64,000 nt of DNA from Pseudisothecium myosuroides (taxonomy: Eukaryota; Streptophyta; Bryopsida; Hypnales; Lembophyllaceae), in contig OX637297.1 in NCBI GenBank assembly GCA_951799445.1, forward strand, positions 4,836,001 to 4,900,000. The letters run 5' to 3'. The notes beneath the pieces are model-generated. The model ran no database searches. It saw only the letters and a list, made by a program, of their open reading frames with translations, and was not told the origin of the DNA. Of this stretch, positions 1 through 12,171 are shown one piece after another. How positions within the stretch are numbered: the stretch's first letter is position 1; each line of letters begins with the position of its first letter. The translations under genes and the position numbers were made by a program.

Positions 1-578
1 ACAAATATTTCTAAAGCACCTGCATTATATAAAAAGTTGGCCGACAGATGGAATAGCAGGATAAGTTGTGTTCCAGTTACTCCTTGGGTAGGCAAGTACT
101 CGTCAAGAGATAATGGACAATTCCATGTCTATGTGAATTACTAAACATTCCTGTATTATAGGATTGAATGCTACAGCAGAGTGAAGAAGCACTCCAAATT
201 ACTAAAATCATACAAGTAATCCGGTACAGAGATCCAAACCAAAGACTCAATGAAGTTCCAGAGTAGGTAACAAACTAGGTTTCAATCGAGGTTCCAAATA
301 ACGTTCCATCCCGGTCATACCAAGCGACCCTGCTGGCCCCCACTCGGTGTCCAGACTTCCGCCCGAACCCTAGAGGACGCGGCACTCTTCTCAGTCGGGA
401 ACTCCAGCACTCCCACAATCCTTTCCATCTTTGGAAGGTTCGGCGTCGAAACTAAGGATCCTTGATCTAGATTTCGCAGAGATCTAGTACTCAATGCATT
501 GCGGTATCAGATTTCATGTTTACCAGGGTCCTGAATTCACTCGCGGAAATTCTTTTGTTTCACAGAAAAAAAAGAATC
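1..578. other. No gene recognised
   Basis: This stretch is moderately AT-rich with no long open frame and no recognisable repeat. It ends just before a plausible first exon. It could be promoter or intergenic DNA. Confidence 0.3.
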
Positions 579-668
579 ATGGATGGGCGCACAAGGTCGA
601 AGCAGAAACTTGGGGTAGGCGGAAGTGGGAACGGACCAGCAAATGAACTGCGTCCTTCGAATGTCGAG
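579..668 (+). CDS. Possible orphan first coding exon, unknown product
   Basis: An ATG opens a 30-codon frame (begins MDGRTRSKQKLG, ends SNVE) that stops exactly at a donor-like GAG|GTATG. The peptide is small, basic and low-complexity, and I do not recognise it. Its position, followed by satellite A and then a hAT coding region lacking its N-terminal zinc finger, would fit a first exon of the hAT gene with the satellite grown in the intron. No sequence match shows this. It may equally be a chance frame. Confidence 0.2.
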
Positions 669-749
669 GTATGAATCTAAACAATGATCCATGCTTCAGC
701 TCAGTACTAAACTGTCTTAGTAAATGCGCAGTTTAGGGCGAGTTACGGT

Positions 750-3700
750 GCAGCTCATTCGGGGGAGGGTATTGATCTCCCTCTCCATTTTTTTTGTGCT
801 CCTTGTAGTTTCAGAGTTCAATAAGGGTGGACTCAAGCGTGTTAGTTTTTTTTTTTTTAAAATCGAGCGAGCGTGGTGCTCCCTAGTTCTCAAATTCAAG
901 AATTGTCGGACCCCCCCCAGGAGGCCTCGCGGTGCCAAGACGGGTGTTCTCGATGGGGGGGACCAAGTGTCGATGTGCTCAGCCCAAGGGCAGCTCGATG
1001 AAGTGATCAGGTCAATCGGAGGAGGGGATTGATCTCCCTCCCCATTTCTTTTGTGCTCCTTGTGGTATCAGGGTTCAGTAAGGGTGGACTCAAGCATGTT
1101 AATTCATACTTGTGGAAAAAAAAGATCACCTCAGTGGCGGGACCAGTGTCGATGTGCTCAGCCCTCAGGGCAGCTCAATCAAGTGATCAGGTCAATCGGG
1201 GGAGGGGATTGATCTCCCTCCCCATTTTTTTTGTGCTCCTCGTGGTTTCAGAGTTCAGTAAGGGTGGACTCAAGCGTGTTAGTTTTTTTTTTTAAAAATA
1301 GAGCGAGCGTGGAGCTCCTCAGTTCTCGGATTCAAGAAATGTCGGACCCCCCCCAGGAGGCCTCTCCGTGCTAAGAGCGGTGTTCTTGGTGGGGGGGACC
1401 AAATGTCGATGTGCTCAGCCCAAGGGCAGCTCGATCAAGTGATCAGGTCAATTGAGGGAGGGGATTGATCTCCCTCCCCATTTTTTTTGTGCTCCTCGTG
1501 GTTTCAGAGTTCAGTAAGAGTGGACTCAAGCGTATTAGTTTTAAAAAAAAATAAATAGAGTGAGCGTGGTGCTCCCGAGTTCTCGGATTCAAGAAATATT
1601 GGACCCCCCCCAGGAGGCCTCTTGGTGCCGAGAGGGGTGTTCTCGGTGTGGGGGACCAAGTGTTGATGTGCTCAGCCTGAGGGCAGCTCGATGAAGTGAT
1701 CAGGTCAATCAAGGGAGGGATTGATCTCCCTCCCCATTTTTTTTGTGCTCCTTGTGGTATTAGGGTTCAGTAAGGGTGGACTCAAGCGTATCACTTCATA
1801 TTTGGGAAAAAAAAGATCAACTCGGTTGGGGGACCAGTGTCAATGTGCTCAGCCCTCAAGGCAGCTCGATCAAGTGATCAGGTCAATTCGGGGAGGGGAT
1901 TGATCTCCCTCCCCATTTGTTTTGTGCTCCTCGTGGTTTCAGAGTTCAGTAAGGGTGGACTCAAGCGTGTTAGTTTTTTTTTTTTAAAATAGGGCGAGCG
2001 AGGTGCTCCCTAGTTCTCGGATTCAAAAAATGTCGGACCCTCCCCATGAGGCCTCTCGGTGCCGAGAGGGGTGTTCTTGGTGGGGGGGACCAAGTGTCGA
2101 TGTGCTCAACCCGAGGGCAGCTCGATCAAGTGATCACGTCAATTGGAGGAGGGGATTGATCTCCCTCCCCATTTTTTTTCTGCTCCTCGTGGTTTCTTAG
2201 TTCAGTAAGGGTGGACTCAAGCGTGTTAGTTTTTGTTTTTTTAAAATAGGGCGAGCGAGGTGCTCCCCAGTTTTTGGATTCAAGAAATGTCGGACCCCCC
2301 CCCACGAGGCCTCTCGGTGCTGAGAGGGGTGTTCTCGGTGGGGGGTACCAAGCGTCAATGTGCTCAGCCCGAGGGCAGCTCGATCAAGTGATCACGTCAA
2401 TCGGGGGAGGGGATTGATCTCCCTCCCCATTTTTTTTCTGCTCCTCGTGGTTTCTTAGTTCAGTAAGGGTGGACTCAAGCGTGTTAGTTTTTTTTTTTTA
2501 AAAATAGAGAGAGCGTGGAGCTCCCCAATTCTCGGATTCAAGAAATGCCGGACCCCCCTAGGAGGCTTCTCCGCGCCGAGAGGGGTGTTCTCGGTGTGGG
2601 GGACCAAGTTTCGATGTGCTCAGCCCCCAGGGCAGCTCGATCAAGTGATCAGGTCAATCGGAGGAGGGGATTAATCTCCCTCCCCATTTTCTTTGTGCTC
2701 CTCGTGGTTTTGGAGTTCAATAAGGGTGGACTCAAGCATGTTAGTTTTTTTTTTTTAAAAATAGAGCCACTGTGGAGCTCCCCAGTTCTCGGATTGAAGA
2801 AATGTCGGACCCCCCTAGGACGCCTCTCCGCGTCGAAAGGGGTGTTCTCAGTGGGGGAGACCAAGTGTCGATGTGCTCAACCCTCAAGGCAGCTTGATGA
2901 AGTGATTAGGTCAATCGGAGGAGGGGATTGATCTCCCTCCCCATTTTTTTTGTGCTCCTCGTGGTTTCAGAGTTCAGTTAGGGTGGACTCAAGCGTGTTA
3001 GTTTTTTTGTAAAAGAAATAGAGCGAGTGTGGAGCTCTCCAGTTCTCGGATTCAAGAAATGTCAGACACCCCCAAGGGCCTCTCTGCGCCGAGAGGGGTG
3101 TTCTCGGTGGGGGGGACCAAGTGTCGATAAGCTCAACCCGAGGGCAGCTCGATGAAGTGATTAGGTCAATCGAGAGAGGGGATTGATCTCCTTCCCCATT
3201 TTTTTGTGCTCCTCGTGGTTTCAGAGTTCAGTAAGGGTGGACTCAAGCGTGTTAGTTTTTTTGTAAAAAAAATAGAGCGAGTGTGGAGCTCCCCAGTTCT
3301 CGGATTCAAGAAATGTCGGACACCCGTCAAGAGGCCTCTCGGTGCCGAGAGGGGTGTTCTTGGTGGGGGGGACCAAGTGTCGATGTGCTCAGCCCGAGGG
3401 CAGCTGGATCAAGTGATCAGGTCAATCGGGGGAGGGGATTGATCTCTCTCCCCATTTTTTTTGTGCTCCTCGTGGTTTTAGAGTTTAGTAAGGGTGGACT
3501 CAAGCGTATTAGTTTTTTTTTTTTAAAATAGGGCGAGCGTGGTGCTCCCTAGTTCTCGGATTCAACAAATGTCAGACACCCCCCAGGAGGCCTATCGGTG
3601 CCAAGAGGGGCGTTCTCGGTGCGGGGGACCAAGTGTCGATGTGCTCAACCCTCAGGGCAGCTCGATCAAGTGATCAGGTCAATATGGGGAGAAGATTGAT

Positions 3701-6700
3701 CTCCCTCCCCATTTTTTTTGAGCTCCTCGTGGTTTCAGAGTTCAGTAAGGGTGGACTCAAGCCTCGGGGGGGTCACTTAGAATGTCCATTAGAAAACACG
3801 TGCGAACAAAACTTTGGACCCCCTATATTATATCCTAAAATTTAAATAAAATGAAATAAAAAAATATGACTAGATTTTCCTACTTCAAAAGTTTATATTT
3901 TGAATTATTGATATTTTTATTTGTTAATGATAATTAGTTACAAATTTTTGAAGTAATTAGATACACTATACAACTGAAAAATAACTTTCACACCCCTATA
4001 TTATATCCTAAAAAATTGTCTAAAAAATGAACAAAAAATTTCTAAAAATAGCTCTCTATTGAAAGTTCATTTTGAGTTGAATATTGATGCAATGGTCATC
4101 TGAATGTGATCTCTATAAATATTTGAGTTGAAAAACATGCCGTTTTAGGCCATTTTCAACCTCTTGTACAAATCATTTCAACTATTATTTAGTTTGAAAT
4201 TTTGGCAATAGAAACCTATAGTCATTATTAAGCAACCCTCAAAATTTTAAGTTGAAATTATAGTTCATTAGAAACCACTTGTTCGCACGTGGTTTGTAGT
4301 AAAATATTAGGTGCCCCCCCCGAGACTCAAGCGTGTTAGTTTTTTTGTAAAAGAAATAGAGCGAGTGTGGAGCTCCCCAGTTCTCGGATTCAAGAAATGT
4401 CGGACACCCCCAAGGGCCTCTCCGCGCCGAGAGGGGTGTTCTCGGTGGGGGGGACCAAGTGTCGATAAGCTCAACCCGAGGGCAGCTCGATGAAGTGATC
4501 AGGTCAATCAGGGGAGGGGATTGATCTCCTTCCCCATTTTTTTTGTGCTCCTCGTGGTTTCAGAGTTCAGTAAGGGTGGACTCAAGTGTGTTAGTTTTTT
4601 TATAAAAGAAATAGAGCGAGTGTGGAGCTCCCCAGTTCTCGGATTCAAGAAATGTCGGACACCCCCAAGGGCCTCTCCGCGCCGAGAGGGGTGTTCTCGG
4701 TGGGGGGGACCAAGTGTCGATAAGCTCAACCCGAGGGCAGCTTGATGAAGTGATCAGGTCAATCAGGGGAGGGGATTGATCTCCTTCCCCATTTTTTTTG
4801 TGCTCCTCGTGGTTTCAGAGTTTAGTAAGGGTGGACTCAAGTGTGTTAGTTTTTTTATAAAAGAAATAGAGCGAGTGTGGAGCTCCCCAGTTCTCGGATT
4901 CAAGAAATGTCGGACCCCCCCTAGGAGGCCTCTCGGTGTTGAGAGGGGTGTTCTCGGTGGGAGGGACCAAGTGTCGATGTGCTCAGCCTGAGGGCAGCTT
5001 GATGAAGTGATCAGGTCAATCGGGGGAGGGGATTGATCTCCCTCCCCATTTTTTTTGTACTCCTCGTGGTTTTAGAGTTTAGTAAGGGTGGACTCAAGCG
5101 TGTTAGTTTTTTTTTTAAAAAGTAGAGCGAGCGTAGAGCTCCCCAGTTCTCGGATTCAAGAAATGTCGGACCCCCCCAGGAGGCCTCTCCGCGCCGAGAG
5201 GGGTGTTCTCTGTGGAGGGGACCAAGTGTCGATGTGCTCAGCCCTCAGTGCAGCTTGATGAAGTGATCAGGTCAATCGGGGGAGGGGATTGATCTCCCTC
5301 CCCATTTTTTTTCCAGCTCCTCGTGGTTTCAGAGTTTAGTAAGGGTGGACTCAAGCGTGTTAGTTTTTTTTTTTAAAAATAGAGCGAGCGTGGTGCTCCC
5401 TAGTTCTCGGATTCAAGAAATGTCGGACACCCCCCAGGAGGCCTCTCGGTATGGAGAAGGATGTTCTCGCTGGGGGGGACCAAGTGTCGATGTGCTCAGC
5501 TCGAGGGCAGCTCGATCAAGTAATCAGGTCAATCGGGGGAGGGGATTGATCTCCCTTCCACTTTTTTTTGTGCTCCTCGTGGTTTCAGAGTTCAGTAAGG
5601 GTGGACTAAAGCGTGTTAGTTTTTTTTTTAAAAAATAGAGTGAGCGTGGAGCTCCCCAGTTCTCGGATTCAAGAAATGTCGGACACCTCCAAGAGGCCTC
5701 TCGGTGCCAAGAGGGGTGTTCTCGGATAGGGGGACCAAGTGTCGATGTGCTGAGCCCAAGGGCACCTCGATGAAGTAATCACGTCAATTGGGGGAGGGGA
5801 TTGATCTCCCTCCCCACTTTTTTTCTGCTCCTCGTGGTTTCAGAGTTCAGTGAGGGTAGACTCAAGCGTGTTAGTTTTAAAAAAAAAAAAATAGGGCGAG
5901 CGTGGTGCTCCCCAATTCTCGGATTCAAGAAATACCGGACCTTCCCTAGGAGGCCTCTCGGTGCCGAGAGGGGTGTTCTCGGTGGAGGGGAACAAGTGTC
6001 GATGTGTTCAGCCCTGAGGGCAGCTCGATCAAATGATCAGGTCAATCGAGGGAGGGGATTGATCTCCCTCCCAATTTTTTTTGTGCTCCTCGTGTTTTTA
6101 GAGTTCAGTAAGGGTGGACTCAAGCGTGTTAGTTTTTTTTTATTAAAAACAGAGCGAATGTGGAGCTCCCTTGTTCTCAGATTTAAGAAATGTTGGACCC
6201 CTCCAGGACGCCTCTCCGCACCGAGAGGGGTCTTCTCAATGGGAGGGACCAAGTGTCGATGTGCTCAGCCCTCAGGGCAGCTCGATCAAGTGATCAGGTC
6301 AATTGGGGGAGGGGATTGATCTCCCTCCCCATTTTTTTTGAGCTCCTCGTGGTTTCAAAGTTCAGTAAGGGTGGACTCAAGCGTGTTAGTTTTTTTTAAA
6401 AAGAAATAGAGCAAATGTGGAGCTTTCCTGTTCTCGGATTCAAGAGATGTTGGACCCCCCCAGGAGGCCTCTTGACACCGACAGGGGTCTTCTCGATGGG
6501 GGGGACCAAGTGTCGATGTGCTCAGCCCGAGGGCAGCTCGATCAAGTAATCAGGTCAATCAAGGGCGGGGATTGATCTCCCTCCCCATTTTTTTTGTGCT
6601 CCTCGTGGTTTCAGAGTTCAGTAAGGGTGGACTCAAGCGTGTTAGTTCATATTTTTGGAAAAAAAAGATCACCTCGGTGGGAGGACCAGTGTCAATGTGC

Positions 6701-8031
6701 TCAGCCCTCAGGGCAGCTCGATGAAGTGATCAGGTCAATCGGGGGAGGAGATTGATCTCCCTCCCCATTTGTTTTGTGCTCCTCGTGGTCTCAAAGTTCA
6801 GTAAGGGTGGACTCAAGCGTGTTAGTTTTTTTTCTTCAAAATAGAGCGAGTGTGGAGCTCCCTAGTTCTCGGATTCAAGAAATGTCAGACACCCCTAAGA
6901 GGCCTCTCGGTGCTGAGAGGGGTGTTCTCGGTGGGGGGGACCAAGTGTCGATGTGCTCAACCCGAGGGCAGCTCGATCAAGTAATCAAGTCAATCGGGGG
7001 ACGGGATTGATCTCCCACCCCATTTTTTTTGTGCTCCTTGTGGTTTCAGAGTTCAGTAAGGGTGGACTCAAGCGTGTTAGTTTTTTTGTATTTTTAAAAT
7101 TAGAACGAGCGAGGTGCTCCCCAGTTTTCGGATTCAAGAAATGTTGGACCCCCCCCCCCACGAGGCCTCTCGGTGCTGAGAGGGGCGTTCTCGGTGGGGG
7201 GTACCAAGCGTCAATGTGCTCAGCCCGAGGGCAGCTCGATCAATTGATCAGGTCAATATGGGGAGGGGATTGATCTCCCTCCCCATTTTTTTTGTGCTCC
7301 TCGTGGTTTCAGAGTTTAGTAAGGGTGGACTAAAGCGTGTTAGTTTTTTTTTTAAAAATAGAGCGAGCGTGGTGCTCCCTAGTGCTCGGATTCAAAAAAT
7401 GTCAGACCCCCCCCCAGGAGACCTCTCAATGCTGTGAGGGGTGTCCTCGGTGGGAGGGACCAAGTGTCGATGTGCTCAGCCCGAGGACAGCTCGATCAAG
7501 TGATCAGGTCTGTCGGGGGAGGGGATTGATCTCCCTCCCCATTTTTTTTGTGCTCCTCGTGGTTTCAGAGTTCAATAAGGGTGGACCCAAGCATGTTAGT
7601 TTTTTTAAAAAAAATAAGGTGAGCGTGGAGCTCCCTAGTTCTTGGATTCAAGAAATGTCGGACCCCCCCCGAGAAGGCCTCTCGGTGCCGAGAGGGGTGT
7701 TCTCGGTGGGGGGGACCAAGTGTCAATGTGCTCAGCCCGAGGGCAGCTCGATGAAGTGAGCAGGTCAATCGAGGGAGGAGATTGATCTCCCTCCCCATTT
7801 TTTTTGTGCTCCTTGTGGTTTTAGAGTTCAGTAAGTGTAGACTCAAGCGTGTTAGTTTTTTTTTTTAAAATAGGGCGAGCGTGGAGCTCCCTAGTTCTTG
7901 GATTCAAGAAATGTCGGATACCCCCAGGAGGCCTCTCAATGCTGAGAAGGGTGTTCTCGATGGGGAGGACCAAGTGTCGATGTGCTCAGCCCGAGGGCAG
8001 CTCGATCAAGTGATCAGGTCAGTCGGAGCGG
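750..8031. repeat. Satellite A: tandem array, about 256-bp unit
   Basis: Twenty-seven copies of a core reading roughly GGGAGGGGATTGATCTCCC, then CCCCATTTTTTTTGTGCTCC, recur through the block. Measured core spacings are 251-264 bp, except three of 179-180 bp (starting near 1,029, 1,721 and 6,572) and one gap caused by an inserted MITE. Each unit has two potential hairpins: the G-rich/C-rich core, and a CCTCTCGG..CCGAGAGG palindrome about 170 bp further on. A T-run of variable length and a GATCAAGTGATCAGGTCAAT segment complete the unit. The many 60-170 codon frames in it are repeat artefacts sharing one peptide. Confidence 0.95.
3762..4324. mobile_element. 563-bp MITE inserted in satellite A
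   Basis: AT-rich, non-satellite DNA interrupts one repeat unit. Its ends are imperfect inverted repeats (left CCTCGGGGGGGTCAC; right, reverse-complemented, CTCGGGGGGGGCAC), and a second matched inner motif CACGTGCGAACAA lies near both ends. The satellite word ACTCAAG occurs on both sides (3,755-3,761 and 4,325-4,331; 8 bp if the preceding G is counted), which is a target-site duplication. There is no coding capacity. The 7-8 bp duplication points to a hAT-type non-autonomous element. Confidence 0.8.
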
Positions 8032-8033
8032 AA

Positions 8034-9929
8034 GTCTTAGCAAACCCTACTGGCATGAACAAAACAACAACTCCTACTCCCGATTTAGTAGATTCCACTC
8101 TTGCCATAGTCCAGAGAAGGCCTAATCGGCCTTCCATTTCTTGTCAAAGAAGTATGGATGAGGCGTTATAGGTGGGCCTCAGGCAGAAGTTGGATAAGAT
8201 GTAGGCTTCTTTCTTTTATAAGGCCATTATTGCATTCAATGTTGAGCGACATCCTGCCTTCGTGAACACAGTCAAGGAAACGGCGGCAGCTGGAATTGTG
8301 TACCACCCGCCATCATACAATGCAGTGCGGACAAAGATGATAGATGTGAAGAAAGTAGCCATTACGAAGGTGGTCTCTAAGCAGACGAAGAACTCTATCA
8401 GCTAGTACGGAGCGACTTTTTGTTCAGATGGTTGGTCTAATACCAATGTGCGTCCATTGATGAATATGATGATGGTCTGTCCTACTGGGGATGTCTTTTT
8501 GGGATCGGTGGATAGCGCGAGAGATAGAAAGGACATTGCCTACACGACGGAGAAGAAATCAAAATACATAGAGGAGGTCGGCCCTCTCAACATTGTGCAA
8601 CTTTGTACGAACAATGCTGCAGTAATGACAGGGGCCATGACAAGCTTGGAAGAAAAGTATCCTCATATGTATAAACAGGGGTGTGCAGCACACATCTTGG
8701 ACTTACTTTTGGAAAACTGGGGAAAAGATTTGAGGATGAAGGAATTAGTGGCAGACTGTAGGGATATAGTGAAGTACATAAAAAAATACCAATTTACTTT
8801 GGCTTTGTTTCGGAAGTGGTCACCAAACAAGGCGTTGAGACTTCCAGGTCAAACACGCTTCGCCACCAACTTCTTGATGATAGACCGTTTGGTGGAGTTA
8901 CGTCAAGCATTGAACTTTGTGGTCAGTGATGACACCTACATGGCGTTTGAGTTCAGTTTGGAGCAGAGGAAATACGGGCGCGTATTTCTTGCCCGAGGGA
9001 AGGAGTGTCAAACAAATATAAAAGCGGATGAGTTCTGGACAAGGTGCGACAATTTTCTGTACATGGAAGAGCCCGTCTTCTTGGCTCTTCGTCATTTTGA
9101 TGGCAAAATTCCGGCAATGCCTCAAGCTTGGGTAATAATGGCAAAGTTGAAAACCCATGTGTTTAGTCTCAGACAAAGGTCGTTTGCGCTAGATCCGGTG
9201 GTGGCAGACAGGTACGAGAAGCAATTTGACGCTCGTTGGAAGTTGATGAGAACAGACTTGCACTTTGCGGGGGCACTATTGAACCCCTTCTTGACAAATT
9301 TACCTTCCATTCATAATGATGGAGAAGCCAAGCGAGCCCTGAATCAAGTCATACGAAAAATGAGCGCGCCATTGGGAGTGTCTGTTTATGAGGCAATGAT
9401 GGAGTTGACTCAATTTGAAGAGAAGACCGGTCCATTCGACCCCTTGTTGGAGGCTCCCGATATCAATCAATGTAAATTACTCCCTCATCACTGGTGGAAC
9501 CGGGTGGGTGGCAATGCTCTTCCAAAGATTGCAAAGAGAATTCTCGGGTTGACATGCTCAGCATCTTCATGTGAGAGAAATTGAAGCATGTATTTGTTTG
9601 TGCACAATAAAGTGCAAAACCGCCTAGCCACATCCAAGGCGGAGACATCGGTATACATTTACGCGAACAGCAAACTGGAACATGAGAAACGTGGACACAA
9701 CCCTATTCTTTTCTACAAGGACCTCCTTGTAGATGAGGATGAGGCTTTGGAGCACGATGAGCCATTGGAATCGAAAGATGAGGAAGAAGTGATTCCCGAT
9801 TTCATAAAAGTGAACGAGAACCGAAGGGACGAAGAGGAGTGGCAATATCTAGGCTGCAATGATTCCTCCTCATGTGTCTCCTTATCGACGACAACATTTT
9901 TATCCAAACAGGTTTGCAGCTGGCAATGA
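8034..9929 (+). pseudogene. hAT transposase pseudogene (DUF659 + hAT dimerisation), BED finger missing
   Basis: One reading frame runs from the last satellite A unit to 9,929 and matches the intact hAT protein at 46.7-49.8 kb along its core: the FFY..FNV segment, CSDGW (first catalytic Asp), the second catalytic block, CAAH.LDLLLE, the FW.RC...EPV..LR segment and the SSCERN dimerisation block. It is dead by several criteria. In-frame stops lie at 8,169, near 8,197 (a Trp in the intact copy), at 8,403 and at 9,582 (the Trp after SSCERN). The second catalytic block reads CTNNAA where the intact copy has CTDNAA. The N-terminal BED zinc finger is absent, since the satellite begins where it should lie. 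At least two stops fit TGG to TAG/TGA decay. Confidence 0.85.
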
Positions 9930-10940
9930 TGGGAACAATTCAGCTAAGGAAGAAGTCTTACGTTCACCCTCACCGGTCCGTGTTCGTGCGTGGCATGCAG
10001 ATCCGATAGAGGATTTACCGCCGCTGAGGGAAGTAACTCCCGATGTGGACATTGAAGGCTTATATAGTCCTATGCCAGCATCAAATTGGCGGATGAGATC
10101 TCCAGTACCGGCATAGGTGCCTTCGAGCCTAGCAATGAATCTTCGGAGCGCTACACGTAGAAGTTTGGGAAGTGAACGGCAAGCTGAGGCACCTCCTGTC
10201 GATGAAGTGGCACATGAGAGAATTCCAATTCCTACAGTATTGAATGAAGAAAGCTTACGTAGTCCTATGGCAGCATCATCACAGTGGACGAGATCTCCGG
10301 TACTAGCACGGTTGCCTTTGAGCCTAGCAATGAATCTTCGGAGCGCTGCACGTAGAAGTTTGGGAAGTGAACGACAAGCTGAGGCACCTGTCGATGAAGT
10401 GGCACATGAGAGTTCCAATTCCTGCAGTATTGAATGAAGAAGGCTTACGTAGTCCTATGGCAGCATCATCACGGCGGACAAGATCTCCGGTACTAGCATG
10501 GGTGCCTTTGAGCCCAGTAATGAATCTTCGGAGCACTGCACGTAGAAGTTTAGGAAGTGAACGGCAAGGAGAGGCACCTCTCATTGATGAAGTGGCACAT
10601 GAGAGAATTCCAATTCTAGTAGTATTGAACGAAGGAAACACTTGAACATCTAATGCAAAGAGAATATGATTCAGATAATGTTCCATTGGATAGAGTCCTC
10701 AACATGACGCGTAATGCACCCTCTAGTCGTGGACAAGCCACGAACTTGGCAACGGTCAGGAGGTCTATTCCTACCCCTCCAACAAGGCTAATTGGACACC
10801 GACGTGCAATATCGAGCGTTGATGAAGACGTTCATGGCTCAGCTCCACAGCCCATTCAACCCTCACATCTATCTGGCCTTGAAGAATCATCACATGTAGT
10901 GCATGGTGTGAGCTCCCTGTTTGTCATTTGGGACTCATAG
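9930..10940 (+). pseudogene. Decayed C-terminal tail region of the hAT pseudogene
   Basis: Frames 9,859-10,116, 10,117-10,437, 10,367-10,645 and 10,653-10,940 give Ser/Arg/Pro-rich low-complexity peptides (repeated ARRSLGSERQ and DEVAHER words) in shifting frames. This looks like a long disordered tail with indels, comparable in character, though not in alignable sequence, to the roughly 380-residue tail of the intact hAT. The last frame ends at 10,940, followed by AT-rich DNA. I assign no separate function. Confidence 0.5.
10071..10640 (+). repeat. Three tandem coding repeats of 190-195 bp
   Basis: The phrase TATGSCAGCATCA begins at 10,071, 10,266 and 10,456, and each unit continues with a near-identical stretch containing GATCTCCGGTAC, AATCTTCGGAGC and GAAGTGGCACATGAGAG. 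The first unit is the most diverged. Spacings of 195 and 190 bp mean the copies no longer share a frame. Confidence 0.85.
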
Positions 10941-12160
10941 TCATCTTTTTTCTGTTTTTAATTATTTTGAGTGTAGTTTTATATACAAAAAACCCAAAAA
11001 AGAGTGTAAAACCAAAATATGTATGTCACATGCTATTATAGGTATTTGGTCTTAAATAGAGTATTTCCCTAAATTAAACTAATTATCACATGTAAATAGG
11101 ATAGAAACCTGTGAATTGTACAAATTGTAGATATTTAGTAGAAAAGGCCAATTTACCTGAGAATACCATGCATGTGACAAAATTTGGCTAAAATTGGTCC
11201 GAGAGAACTTGGTGAGAAACCTAGAAGCCAGTTCACGGATAGGTTTCAAGTTCCAATCAATTTTCACTTTCCGTAGAAACTCCAATTGTTAGCTTGCAGG
11301 TTGAAGAAACGCAGCACAACCTGATGAAGGAGGTTTTATATTCAAAGACGATATTTTAGGGATAAATTACATTGGAAGCTTGATGGCAAAGTTGCTTTGC
11401 CGAGAGTTCTTTCTATGTAAAAGACTCCCTTAAATTGACAATTAAGGGAGATTGTAAAATTTAATTCTCCCTTGACCATTGTGTAAGTCAAGAGATGGAC
11501 TTACACACCTTTTGTAGAATTCAATGAGAGATTCTGCAAGAAGTTTCGGAATTTTCTGATCCTCAGAAGATGCTTTTCCGAACGGTCAACCGCCAAAACT
11601 TAAGATGGGAAATTCTTGGAAATTACCCAGGTTGCGGTAAAATCTCACTAAAAATTAGAATAGCTTCTTTTATGTTAATAAGACGCTCCAACAAGTTTCA
11701 AGGTATTCCGATTGCCAGAAGTATCCGAATTGACAAGATTCTCCTTGTACCGGCAAAATTGAAGATTACGGTGGGAGTTGACCGGCATCCCGGGAGCATA
11801 CGAATTTGGAATAGGGTCAAAATTAGGTCTTTCTTTACTCCCTCAAACCTACTAAAGAGCCTAGGCTAGTTACTTTTCTCAGAAAAGTCAAACTCCAAGA
11901 ATTGGATTTTTTAATCCATTTTGGTGTTTAATTAGCGCTAAGTTTTATTGAGTTTTTGACGTCAAATTAGGGGGTAGGGGAACTTCTGGACTAAAAATGG
12001 CCTTCTGAAGCTAATGGCGCAATCCGTTTGTGATTTGGAGTTAATCTCCAAAAGTTAGAAAATGGTCCAGCGTAGAAAGTCAAAATTGGTAATTTGAGAT
12101 TAAAATCTCAAAAGATAGGTTTACCGCAAAGAAATGAGAGGAGGTGGGTGCCCTTGGAAG
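10941..12160. other. Non-coding AT-rich region
   Basis: No convincing coding frame is present. Longest frames are under 100 codons and unconserved. The block ends in a TATA-like promoter region and may be the U3-like part of an old LTR (see the PBS-like site at 14,598). Confidence 0.35.
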
Positions 12161-12162
12161 AG

Positions 12163-12171
12163 TATTTAAGG
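12163..12171 (+). promoter_or_regulatory. TATA-like box
   Basis: TATTTAAGG sits in a locally GC-richer context and is followed about 25 bp later by a pyrimidine-rich CTCCTCTCAACTCACCC stretch typical of plant transcription starts. It lies upstream of the possible two-exon gene at 13,810-15,302. Start-site use is inferred only. Confidence 0.4.

Noticed and set aside
717..8171. Many 60-170 codon ORFs with shared peptides such as LISLPIFFVLLVVSEF
   Set aside because: They are the same frame of a tandem satellite unit repeated; variation in T-runs and indels breaks them, and both strands give similar frames.
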